A DNA stretch of 64,000 nt from Trichuris trichiura (Eukaryota > Nematoda > Enoplea > Trichinellida > Trichuridae): NCBI GenBank assembly GCA_037903355.1, contig JBAJFE010000009.1:1364001-1428000 (forward strand), in the 5' to 3' direction. Position numbers and translations under genes: made by a program. This document shows, in pieces, positions 49,977 to 61,608 of this stretch (positions are counted from its first letter, which is position 1; every line of letters starts with the position of its first letter). The notes under the pieces were generated by a model that saw only the letters and a program-made list of their open reading frames with translations, had not been told where the DNA came from and did no database searches.

Positions 49977-51200
49977 CCTAACTGTTGTTTCAAACTTAAA
50001 ACCTATCACTGAGACAACCTAATCATTCTCTATACTAAGCACCCATCAATGTATCTATTATATCACCCTTAGGCAGTCCAATTCCCTTCTTCTTATAGCG
50101 CGTTAATAGTTAAGCACTTCCCGCGCCCATCCCGACGGCTCAATTCCCAATTATTAGCGACAAATTCTCATAAACTAATTACTACAGCCTGTAGATTACC
50201 ATAAAGTGATTCGCAAGACTTTTTATCACCTATGTCGATGATCACATGTGACTTTTGTCATTGCTTTTGTTTAATTGAAGCAATAGGTGGCAATTCGTGT
50301 TGTCTAGCCATCGCCAATTAAATATTTGATTGCGTGAAAGCTGATAAATTATTACAGTATGACGGCAGGTTCTCACGTGCGATCAGATGTTTAGATGATT
50401 CCGCTAAGGGAAGTTTGCGCAACTGATCTCTCAGCCTGATCTGATTAATCACTTATTCTTAAGATTATTTGGCTAAGCTTACATTTGGCAATTTGCCAAG
50501 GCAGACGCGCACACCGAAGCAGCAGCAGAAGCAGCAGTAAATGTTATTTCCCCTTTTTTGTCTGGTGCAATTTTTTTGAGCAGCCAATTTTAAAAGCCTA
50601 ACCCTTTGACAGCTGGTAGTACCCTGGTTGGACCCTGCGGCTGACGCTAGCAATGCGGAGGAGCAGAAAAAGTTTTTCTTCATTTCACTCTTCTAGCAAT
50701 GGGCTATGGCTTGCACTTTAAAAGACCACAAATCTAAGGGATTTAGGCTTTTCACCTCCTTACTGTAAGGTAGCACTGCATGGAAAAGTGAGCCTTATCT
50801 GGTTAGGGATGTTAAGGCTACTCGCGCAATTATTTTTGTCCAAGCTTCAAGCATTTAGTTAATTTTACAGCTTCCGCAGAACAAAGCAGGGTTTGTCTGA
50901 AGTTTTCCGCATCATTTTAAAGTTTGACTGTTTGCCGATAAGTTAAGGAAATAGACTTTGAGCGGACAGTTGCGCTAAGGTGCTCGCCAGGGATTGCTAA
51001 CGACTATTAGTCAATTAGACTACTTTTGCTTTTGCCCGATAGGCTATCAAGTGTGTTGGAATGTTTGCAGGCTGTCGGCGGCAAGATCCAACGCAAAATG
51101 TGATTTCTCAAGCGTGCAGCAAATAAGGTCTTTTTTCTCCGGCCGATTCCTTCGGAGGAGGTTGAAAAGAATTGATTAAAACAATAGGTTAGCGAACGAT

Positions 51201-51219
51201 GAAGAAGAAGAAGAAGAAA
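51201..51219. repeat. GAA trinucleotide microsatellite
   Basis: Six GAA units in the shared Hox upstream region. Confidence 0.8.
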
Positions 51220-52686
51220 TTTTCATTTAGCCCTCTGTGCGCGCGCAAGGCAAAATACCGCCAAAGCAAAGCTGACAAAATAGGAAATGCAATTAGTACT
51301 TTAACTTCTTTGCTTCGCTTTCGTAGCGTGACATATTGCGTAAGTTTTTTCGGTTAGCCGCAAAGGTGCAGGCAATTATATGCCGCGCGAAGCAAAGGAA
51401 TAAGAAGAGGAAAAGGAGGAGGCTAAAATGACATGTTTTCCAAAGAGCAAACGTAGACGACATTGCTTAAAGCCCTCTTGACACCTCTTCACTTTGCCGA
51501 ACAGCTACGTTACACTAGCGAATCCATTCCCATGAGCTGGCAGTATGCCAGAAAACATGCTCTTAATTTGTAAGGCAATAATGCTAATTGGCCACCCGGG
51601 TTGTTGCCGTCGGTAAGCAATCGACCTCCAATTCTTGCGGTGCGGATCGAAAACTTCGAAGCGTTATGATGTCAGCTGCAAATGATTTGTGGTCCCATAA
51701 CTTAACTCTAAAGCCGGGAGCGACAAACGAATTTGAATATGACAAATTGCGCTTTCCTTTTGCCAAAAGGCTCTTCCGGTCAATGAGCGCATACTGAAGT
51801 GTTGTTAGCCAAAAAGTGCTTGTGTCCGCAAACGTGAAAATGACGGCCCGTCGACATGAACGCTAGGATAGGAAATAGGCATTTGGGACAGTCTAAATCA
51901 CTGAACATGTCTGGCCAAACGGCTCTGCTCACGTAATTCGTTTTAATTAGATGCGACATGTTCAAAGGAAAGAGATAGATAGAAAGAAGCCACTATTGTC
52001 ACTGTCTTGTGGGCGCGCATCACCATAATGCTTTCACTTTTCAATTGGTCGTCGAGTAAAACCTCTCTTAAGTACAGTATGCCAATGAATTGTCCCTTGC
52101 GTCGTACGTCAGGCGTAAAGTAAAGGACAACGAACGCGCATAGGAGCAATAAGGTTCATTGAAAGGGAGACAGAAAGTTGAATTTTAGATTTGTATTAGT
52201 AAAAGCTTTTTAGAGAGTTCAGTATTGGAGGAGCGTAAGAGATAGGATGAAGCGCTTAGTAACCAACCGCATAGAGCACGTGAGCGTGATTGGCAAAAGG
52301 CGCAAGCGGTGTCGCGACAACCGCTTTCGTTCACTTTCACCATTTGCTTACCTGCTGCCGCCGCTGCCGCCGGTGTATAATGAATTCTGACTTTGCTTGT
52401 TACCTCTGCGGAGAAGTCGCCAAGACGAACAGCGTCGAAGGCGCCGCGTTCAATATTTCCCAACCCGGCTGACGCTGATGATTTATTTGAGCACTCAGAT
52501 TACGGTAGACGAGTGAGGAAAGATCAAAGGGTACCGCATCGCTTGAGCTTGTCGACTGGAACGCTCCGACTTCAGTGTCACGTTCATTGGTGATCCAGCC
52601 GTCACAGTGGTCATAAAAGTTCTACGGCGCAGTTTCAGCATTCTGCGAACGGGTCTTAACGTGCAACCAAATTACCTTCAACGACG

Positions 52687-55600
52687 ATGAGTACATTTTA
52701 CCAAGCGGCGGCCGCGGCGGCCGCCGCCGCTGCTGCTGCATCGCACAACTCCTACTTTCCGTCGGAATTGTCTTCAACGGTGAACGGTGCCACTGGAGGC
52801 GGTGGCGTAGTGAGCAGTCAAGACCAGTACCATCATGGTGCACACCACCACCATTCAGTTGCATCATCCATTCCGAACGTGGCAGTAACAGGACAGACGG
52901 CTTGTCCGACGGCTGCTTCGCTATTCAGCGTACCAAGCGCCAATGCTGCTGCTGGTGGTGCCACTTCCGCATCATCATATACCTCCTCGGCTGCCGGTGA
53001 ACAATACAAATGGAATCACTTTTACTATCCTTATGGTTTACGATCAACCGGGTGGGTTTTAACTTCTTTATATTATGCAAATTTTTCTTGCCATCACCTC
53101 TCACCTATTCATTAATTAAAACTCGTGCACGCTTCATTAATTTTATACCTTTATTTTCGTGCCAATTCATCATGGTTATACAGCGGCATACTGGCAGCGT
53201 TACGATCATTAATTACAGACGCTGCCGCGAAGTTTTGATTTCGCTTTAAATGTCCGTCCAAGTGTCAATGCAGTGACGTTTTGATGTCGATTATTTTTAT
53301 GCCCAACAATTTTCTACTAATCTTTTGTAGATACGACCGTTTCGGCGGTGATTCTGCCGCCAACCAAACGCAGACGACCGCCAACCTTTTGGTCAGCGGC
53401 GGAGGCGGAGGCGGGGGAACAGCTACCGTAAACTTGAGCGCCCCGCCTATCAATTTGAACCAGTCGAGTACGAATGCAAGCGGAGGAGTGGATGCGACTG
53501 AAGGCAATCCGTATGGACATCACCAGCAGTCAGCTGGCGCCAATTCATTTAACTCCGCTTGTCCTTCGGTAGCCGCCTATGGTCATCTGCCCGCAGCCGC
53601 AGCAGCAGCGGCAGTGACAGCCAATGGTTACGGTAATCAGGCGCATCAAAGCTCTATGCTATTCGCCAGTCCCGGTGTAGCCGCCCAAAGTGTACCAACT
53701 CAGCTGATGGGTCTTGGCGGTTATCCGCCTTACGCTTGGATCTCTCGATCTTGTAAGTGACATTGCGCCTATATTTTTTTTGTCAAGCTTAAGAGATGTT
53801 TGTCACTTTTCCAAACGGACGACCGTCTAACATTCGCGCCGAGACGGTCAGTGTCATTTGAAAAAGCCCTTTACGACCGAATTCACCCATTCACAATTTG
53901 CCCGCATGCAAAAGAGCTTTGTCCCCTAAGCTGGTTCAACTTTTTTTGTCAATAACCCGCAGCGTAGGCCACTCGTGACAAGTTTTTCAAAAAATTCTCC
54001 TTGTCGACCTACCTTTGTTAAAATTGTCTTCAACAATTCAGCGCGGTCAGCAATGGGTCAACGTTCAAGCCAAAATGTGCCTATGCGCCTATTTATTAAT
54101 CCCGCGTCAACTTATTAGCATAACAGAGTCAAGAGGTCATCATTTTCAGTAACGTTAAATAAAGCTTTAGCGAAATGCTTGTTGAGAAGGACGAACCATT
54201 GAGAAGTGGTAGGAAGTTGGTAGCCTTTGATGAAACCGCTTTAGCGCGGTTATTTACGGTAGCATGCGAAAGCTGGCTTGCTATCAGCCAGCCTTAATGA
54301 CACGCTGAGGACACGCAATCAGGGAAGCCATAAAAGGCGGCAGGTGTCAAACCACATTGGTCACAGGTGATGTTTTGATTACTGGCGTCTGCAGGGGGAC
54401 ATTGAATGCAATGGAAATGGTCCTGCAACGTTGCTCTTTACGAGCGTCTGCGCAAAGAAGGTTTAGAGCAGCAGTAAGTGGGCTCCCGGCAGGTGGCAGT
54501 CGATCGGCTAATGGGTGCCATAAAAGGTGCCTATGACTATATGGCTATTGTTGTCAGTCCGGTTATGGCCAGCGGACGAGCTGGTTTGCCAACGGCGCTC
54601 CTTTGTGGACTCGTCGCAAACGACTTGTCATCAAATGGCATAGGCCTGGCGTACTTGCCATTTTTTTTGCGACACCGGTCATTGAGAGGCACAGAAATAA
54701 ATCAGTCAATCGTGTAACCCCCCATCCATTATGGCGTTTTGTCCTGGCTCGCGGTCGTTCAAAAGAGGATGCCGCCGCTGATTTCTTGTCATTCCTGAGA
54801 GTCTAATGGGGCCAAAGAAATTTATTGAGCGGAACGTTCAAAGTCTCACATTTCCGTGGGCTTTTTTTCTGGTCACTTTTCTGAGCTCCAAGCGGCCCAT
54901 ACATCGTCGCTTGCGTGCCAAGCCGTAGTAACCGACTGTTTGCCCTTGGCATGTCCATTGCATCGTCCAACGTGTCACCTTTATCCGTCCCTGTTATCAT
55001 CAGTCGCCTGTGACGGCATCATCGTAACAACAACAACAACAGGAGCAGCACGCTAAGCAGTAGCATTACATTGTTAAGAGCGCAGGCGCGAATTCGATCG
55101 CTTCAACGGCGCCGTCAAATAATTCAACTCGAAACGCTTGGCTGCCCAATTAGGTAGCCAAAGAAGGCTGAATCTCAGGTGATCAGCCGCTGCGCGCTGC
55201 GTCGGACGACGTGTCGAAGTAATGGAAAATCCTTCATTTGTCATCTCTAGCCAACGCTTGAAAACTGTGTTGCAATTTTTCGCGCCTTTTCCATGTCAAC
55301 ATTTGCCACCCACCGACAGCGACGCGACCATATTTGAAATGTGCCCAACTTTTCCTTTCCTGCTGCCTGCCACGTCGTCGTCGTCGTGGTCGTTGCCAAC
55401 TCCCTTGTCACCAAAAAAGTCTTCATCATTGCCACACAGTTTCCTGATGGCTATTCATCTTTCGAGTCTAATTCAAAATTTTCACTCAAAAATCAATCCC
55501 CTTCCGGGAGCCGACCATCTATGACCATTGAACACAACTGACAAAACTACTTCTCAACTATGTACAGTAGCCGTCTGGTTATTTTGTCGTCGGATTCCTA

Positions 55601-58050
55601 AAATGGCCAAACAACCACCCATATCAATGGTTAATCCGCTTAGAATCAACTGGGCCCAATTTAAGCCTACACGTTCATTCTCTTAAGTCTTCGATAGGCT
55701 AAAGCTTTCCTAAGCAATTGATTATATATTGCATAGCTGAACAAGCGTCGCTGAGCCTTTCGCCGAAACGAAAATGACCATTTGCTCTTCAAAGGAATAA
55801 GCGTGCAAATATGCTCGCTTATTCTGAATCATTGAGCTCGTAATGAGCTAAGAACAGAGCTTGCCGAAGACTACATTTATAGAAACGTTTAACGCTCATT
55901 TTGTAGAAGAAAAATGTCTCATTCGACTTCAACTACTTTTTCAGCGTAAAATTAGCTCTAGGTTAGGCTTATTTTCAAAACTTTTATTTTTTACAGCCTT
56001 AGTTCTTGCTTAAGCTTTGTTTAAGCTTAAACGAGCAAATAATGTATACAACCAAAAATTCCGATACAGCATCCGACTTAGCATCCCGCTCGATACGCCT
56101 CGAGAAATTTGCTATGCAATCTGAAGCGGAGATATAACCACAGTAGAAAATATAAAGTGCAATTTTTTTCGGAAGAGCCCTGAAAAAAGGCAATCGTTAT
56201 ACTCACCATGTATTTTGATGATATTATGTTAGTGTGATGTTGGTATTTCTACACGGACTGAACAGCTTGTCAGTAAGGGCATAACCTTAAGAATACAAAA
56301 TGAAGCATGTAAGCGACAACAAAGCGGGCTCTACTTTCAACAAGTTACTCACCAAGCTGGTTTCATTGCTTCCTAAGGCTCTTCTTACCATATTTGGGCT
56401 GTAAAAGACCACTTATGCGCAAAAATTAGTTAGTTAACTTCAATAATACTTTCTTTTTTCGTCAAGAACTTAAGAAGTTTGCCTAATGCTTTGGCCCTCC
56501 CTATGTTAGTCATTTTCGCGCGCATACACGTCGGATAACTTTCCCGCGCGTTGAACAAGGTTTCACCAAGGTCAAGAAATGTGAATGTCTCATAATTGCT
56601 TTTTTCACTTTAATTAAATCAGCGGCTTGGACATGACTAAGTGATTGCAGATAAGATGCATTAGTCAAAATCGGATTGAACGTTCATCATTTATTCTCAA
56701 AGGCGGTAAAACTTGTCACTTGGGGAAATCCTGCGCGGCAAAAAGGGTTGCCAGGAAGCGTGCCCGGCATTAGGCAAAAGTACTTTTGCGACATCAGCGC
56801 GCGGGCTGTCGCTATTTTGCGCCAAGCGCTTTTCCTTAAGGAATATTCGGACCTCCATCGTTGCTTCGTTGATTCATTGGATAACGGTAAGCGTTTGTAC
56901 AATAGGGAAATCTGACCCGCGTATATAGGGGACCCTTAAAATGGACAACCGCCCGTATTGGCAAGAAACGCGCGAAGCCAAGGACGGTTATTAATGTTTT
57001 GACATTTTGCATCTCGACAAAAGCTGCTCATGCAGATTTCTTGCAAGTCGGATAGCTGGACGTTGCTTCATCACGGAAACAAGAAATAGATTTGTAAAAC
57101 AAGACAAATGCATCTTTCATTGTGGTCACCATTTACTTCCGCCAAAGCTTCTCGCGGGACGGCTGGAACTCGTGATACATGAATCATTTGTCATCAGGGG
57201 CAGTTAAAATCAATTGCTTCTGCAAGGAATCCATAAAACAATTTTTGAACACTTTTAGCAGCCCTCTTTCCACACATCGTATATCATAGGCATTGGGCTG
57301 TGCATAGCGCGCCCGCTCGCGCTTTTGTTACTATGTCACCTCAACAACAGAGCCTAATAAAAAAAAAGCGAAAATATTACACACTTTCTGCTATATGCAT
57401 CAGTCAAGCTCGTCGGAAACAGCTAAACAGCGCGATAAGGCAAAACAAGTCTTGCTAAAGTACTGTAGGAAAAAAATACGGCGAGTTTAAGTGGTCATTA
57501 TGCCCAGCAAGCGGTATTTTTTAAAAGTGCCAAAAAAGGAGCATGTTTTTATGCTAATGAACTTCTGGCATACATTTTTTCCATTTGGCGCAAGTTCACG
57601 CAATTCGTATACATTTTAGTTGTGGCTGGACCTGAAGGGCCTCGAAAACGAGGGCGGCAAACGTATCATCGTTCTCAAACGCTCGAGTTGGAAAAAGAAT
57701 TTTTCACGAATCGCTACTTGACCAGACGTAGAAGAATCGAGCTGGCCCAATACGTGGGCTTGACGGAACGCCAAGTGAAAATATGGTTTCAAAATCGCAG
57801 AATGAAATGGAAAAAGGAACACAAGCAAAAAGAACCTGACGACCAAAAGCAGCCGGAAAGTCAGGAAAATAATCCGGCCAACGTTTCAACGCTTACCAAT
57901 TGCTCGTCAACAACATTGGTCGCCTCTAATGCAGTTGCAACAAAGTTGGAGGCAAACAACCCGCGTCAAACCTACGGCGCTACCGCTAACAGCGCCGTTC
58001 AAATGGACGAGTCGAAAGAGTTTAAGAAGACTCTATTTAATCGTTGCTAA
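52687..58050 (+). CDS. Hox transcription factor, Antp/Ubx/abd-A-like central class
   Basis: Three exons: 52687-53051, 53331-53752, 57620-58050; phases 2 and 1 agree, donors GTGGGT and GTAAGT, 405 residues. An in-frame TAA lies 30 bp before the ATG. Residues 7-18 are twelve alanines, followed by SYFPSEL; a His-rich, Ala-rich and glycine-run N-terminal region follows. The hexapeptide position reads YPPYAWIS (about 253-260) with no YPWM. The homeodomain is about 271-330: RKRGRQTY opening (Antp/Ubx), EFFTNRYL resembling the HTNHYL of Ubx/abd-[31 protein letters not shown], Gln50 and Asn51. After it [10 protein letters not shown] weakly recalls the UbdA peptide. Role by family: nuclear DNA-binding body-region identity factor. 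Some nematodes keep an extra Antp-like gene (called ant-1) beside mab-5, and this is the best candidate; orthology is not proven. Confidence 0.92.
53753..57619 (+). other. Intron 2 of the Antp/Ubx-like Hox gene (3.9 kb)
   Basis: Separates the degenerate hexapeptide exon from the homeodomain exon. The 54.2-55.1 kb part is relatively GC-rich and carries two CCATAAAAGG strings (about 54328 and 54516), similar to Cdx/posterior Hox binding sites. No exon or RNA recognised. Confidence 0.6.
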
Positions 58051-60855
58051 TTCAACGCCTTTCACTTATTGCACGCTACTTACATGGCTCGCTTTACTGA
58101 TTCCATAAGCCATTCTTCGGCACAGCCGTCTCCTCTCTCTCTTTCTGTTTCCCGTGCGCGCACCCTATTCGGGTTCAAAACTGAAGCCCCGCCAAAACTG
58201 AAAAACTTTTTTTTCCTCTGATTCTCAATTCATTTCGCACCGGTTCCTCCAAGAGCAGCTAAATTATTTTAGCTATGTTTTCTTTTGTCCAAACTCTTTC
58301 TGCATGCCTACGGAAATAGTAATGTGCATGCCAATCTATTTTCTATCATTCATCGTTGAGCTTTAGCGTTTCCCCTGCTCATTCGCTTTCTCTGTATGTG
58401 CTTTACTTATATTTGTTGTCAGTTGAGCCACTGTACAGGCACGACTGCTTGTCACGTGTAGCCGACCATATTTGGTCAGCATCGTAACTTTGACTCAATT
58501 ATCCTTCAACTAATATGGACGCGCGATCCGACGCCCCCGTAAGATCATCGTTTGTTCGATATGCCTTTGCGTTGGCTAAGCTTCCCATGTCTACATATCG
58601 AGAAAAGTGGTCGGCTACATCGATTCGCCAATTCCTCTGTTCCCCTTTTTTGTAAGCTACCCAATGAACAACATCTTTTTGACAGCATTAAGCGGTTGAC
58701 CAAAAATAGTAGCCAAAAACTTACAAACAAACCAAACAGACTACCAGAATAATAGAACAAAATTGAGTAATGCTAACAACGGGGATGGCGAGGTGCCTTT
58801 TAGTAGAAGGCGGGAAATTCAGCGTCCAAAGGATGCAGAAGATCGACCAAGTAGTATATGGTACCAGCCAATCCTGAAAGAATAGTCATTGCAAAACAAC
58901 TGGAAAAGAGCTCGGCACAACGATGCGCTAAAAAGCTTGCATAACTATTTAGTATCATTGCTGGTTGGACAATTTGTCAATGGCGCCAACGATTCAGCGA
59001 TTAGAATAATTTCCGCGCCAATGTCAGCCAAACAGGGCGATTTACGTTTTTATGTGCATTAAACCGCTCATTAGGTTGGATAGTCATCCCGGAATGCTGT
59101 CAGGTAAACACAAACTAGGCGGCCTTAAATAAATCTTTTCGCGTCATTTTTGTTTCAACCGCTCGCTTTGGCGATCGTATAATACTTCAAAATGACATAT
59201 GGAGAACGACTGCCGTTTTGAAATTTAAATTGCTTAATTTTTGATTTATTCGCTGTACAATGTTGGATTCATCCTCTTCGACAGAACATTGGGCGCGCAA
59301 TACGCGTGTACAGCCAAATGCGGATATTTCACAAGTAACGCGTTAGCGGCAAAAGTGAAGCGCTTGAAAGAATAAGCGTGATTATAAAAAAGAAAGATTA
59401 TGCGAAATAAGAGTTGAACACATAATAATAGTATAGTGGGCAAGTAGAACTACTGCTTCAAGATAAAGTTCATTCACAAAACCCGCCACAGCTTATTTCC
59501 TCGTTTTAGGCTGCATATTTGATTGCCCGCCAATTTTGTAAAACTTTGTAACGATAAGCCCGCATTGAACACATTGTACTGTGAAGCTAAAGTTAGCTTC
59601 ACGCGAAATCTTCCTTGCATTACTTTACTGTTCCACAACTGAAAGTCAACTAAGAAACAGACTGCAAGTATGACGTTTCTATTTTTAAAAAAAAAGTTCG
59701 CGCCCAGCCGCGGCATCAAGTTTCGGATTGGGGAACAAACCGGTCAAAAGGCCAACTTCAGTTCAAGGCAACTCTGCCTTCGGAAAAACAATGCAAATAT
59801 TTTTTCCACACTTTGTACGTAAACTAAATTGCTTTAACGGATAAAAAATAAAACCGCCAAAACTTACGAGTGAAAAATAGACATTCGACGCAACTTAGCA
59901 TCACAAGCAAACGTCTAAGGCACTACGTTACGATGCATCTACGAAAAAGAATAATTTACAAGGAATAAAAAATCTTCTAGATTATTTCTACTATTGGGCT
60001 ATTCGTTTTTCTAAATGAAATTTGCATAAACATAATTAAGATTTCAAAGCCCTTTCATGCTTAGGGACTTTAACAGTTGGGGCTACTTGCAGGACGCGGG
60101 CTAAACTACAATAGCAAAATAATACTGTTTCAGTCTTCTATTTCTTCGCTTTGACATTAGGCAAGAAAAAATGGAACACTCAATTGTTGACTACTGTCAA
60201 ACAAAGTGGCCTTAAGAGGTAACACAATGATTCATCAATAACGATCGCCAATTACGCAATGACTCATCCAAAACAACCGACAATCCCTCAAGCTGAAGAT
60301 TGAAGTTCGTTTTAGAAACATAAAGCAAAATGGGGTTTCGCTTTCATCAATGACCGTATTTTCATTCACTTACTGAATTGGCACCAGTACTTATCAATGG
60401 AACAAACTAGTTGAAAAGCAAATGAAAAGTTCGTATGTTTCATTAAAGCCGCAGCCTTCTAAGGCATGCGTTACCGCCCACGAAGTCGCAATGATTATAT
60501 TAAAACCATTTGGGGACAAAGCTTCGTTGGAAGGTATGTTCAATAAAGTTGTACAAGCTATGTAGCATAGCAACTTTCTTTTACGACCACTTTTTCTTAG
60601 CGTACATTAATAGCTGTCCTTTCATTGACATTCTATCCTTAACTATCATTGTTTCTTCTTCTTTTGTTAATGATACAAAATTTGGTTAAATGAAGCATTG
60701 GAAAAAACAACGAAGCGTTCAGGTTCAACCTGGCAGAAAGTTGATTTAGTGAGAGAACGTGAAGGACAAAAATTCGCTTTGCAACTACCGCTGGCAATCA
60801 ATTCTCAACTCTTTGCATAAAAGCTGCCAAGTTAAAACTGAAAATGTCCATTGTG
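58051..60855. other. Convergent intergenic region between the third Hox gene and LANCL
   Basis: 2.8 kb, AT-rich, with the two 3' ends facing each other. Only short frames without domains were seen; no repeat or RNA recognised. Confidence 0.6.
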
Positions 60856-61608
60856 CTAAGGCAGTGCCAAATTTATGACATTGATTTTTGAAAAAGTGCA
60901 GTCGATCTCCATATGATTCATAGGCAACATAGCGCGCGGGAGCGCGTAAAGCTCGGCTAAAGAATCGCGGAGCGGATCACCCCGCCAAGTTGACGGGCAA
61001 AAGTTAAAGTTGCTTGCAAAGCTGACAATCAAAATGCCAAGCAACATCGCTTACCTTCGAACAACGAGTACGGTCTGTCGGCTATTCGGCAGCCGTGCTT
61101 TCCATAGTCGAAAATAAACTCGGCAAACTAAAAAATTAAAGAAAAATTTTTTTTTTAAAAATAAACTTTTTGTGTTCAACAATAACGCACTTTCAAGGCC
61201 CGATGCAAATATTTCGCGTCCGTCGTTAGTTGGTACAACATTAGGAAAGCGTAGCCATTGCCTGCAACACCATGACAAAGCCCGTAACCTTTGTACAGAA
61301 GACCTCGAGCCCAAATGACGTCAGCACAGCTTATCGCCTCGTCCAAATATTCTTGCTTGTCATAAATCTGACAAGCAAAATTCTCGTATGAACAATACAT
61401 ATTTCGCACTAAATGAATTCACCTTGTAAGCTTGTATAAACATATGAATAAATCCTGGGGCACCGTGACACCAGTGAACGAGTTTGTCAGTGCCATTCAC
61501 ACGAATGGATGAAGGATAATTCCCAGATGGATAGCGAAGAGTAATCAAGTAATCTATGGACGACTTAACCAATTCTTTCATGCTTTCATTAGCGGAGAAG
61601 TTTGGAGT
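60856..61608 (-). CDS. LANCL1: LanC-like protein (LANCL), C-terminal exons; 5' part not found
   Basis: Exons on -: 61608-61423, 61367-61191, 61127-61055 (phases 0, 0, 1), and a tentative last exon 60956-60856. Together they encode about 178 residues of a family normally near 400. LANCL proteins are eukaryotic relatives of bacterial lanthionine cyclases that bind zinc and glutathione and act on dehydroamino-acid-bearing proteins. Visible: RYPSGNYPSS, HWCHGAPGFIHMFIQAYK (zinc Cys), CADVIW, GLLYKGYGLCHGVAGNGYAF (zinc Cys-His), FDYGKHGCR, RPYSLFE. In the tentative last exon LAELYALPRAMLP resembles LADLLVPTKARFP of vertebrate LANCL, but splicing at CTTTAG drops the usual GMAGTIYF segment, so that junction may be wrong or the gene altered there. 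N-terminal exons, including the expected GAAHG repeat, were not seen up to 64000 and may lie outside. Confidence 0.88.

Larger units (their letters stand above)
45073..52686. other. Divergent intergenic region between two Hox genes
   Basis: 7.6 kb shared upstream region of mab-5 (-) and the Antp/Ubx-like gene (+). It contains microsatellites (AGC at 48301-48316, GAA at 49152-49190, TCTG at 49281-49304, TAG at 49962-49976, GAA at 51201-51219). There are repeated short strings (16 bp GTGCTGAAAAGAGGAT at 45951 and 47794; TGATCACTTTCG at 45211 and 45874). A GC-rich, coding-like stretch lies at 49306-49848. No gene can be assigned; bidirectional Hox control DNA is the natural inference. Confidence 0.5.
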
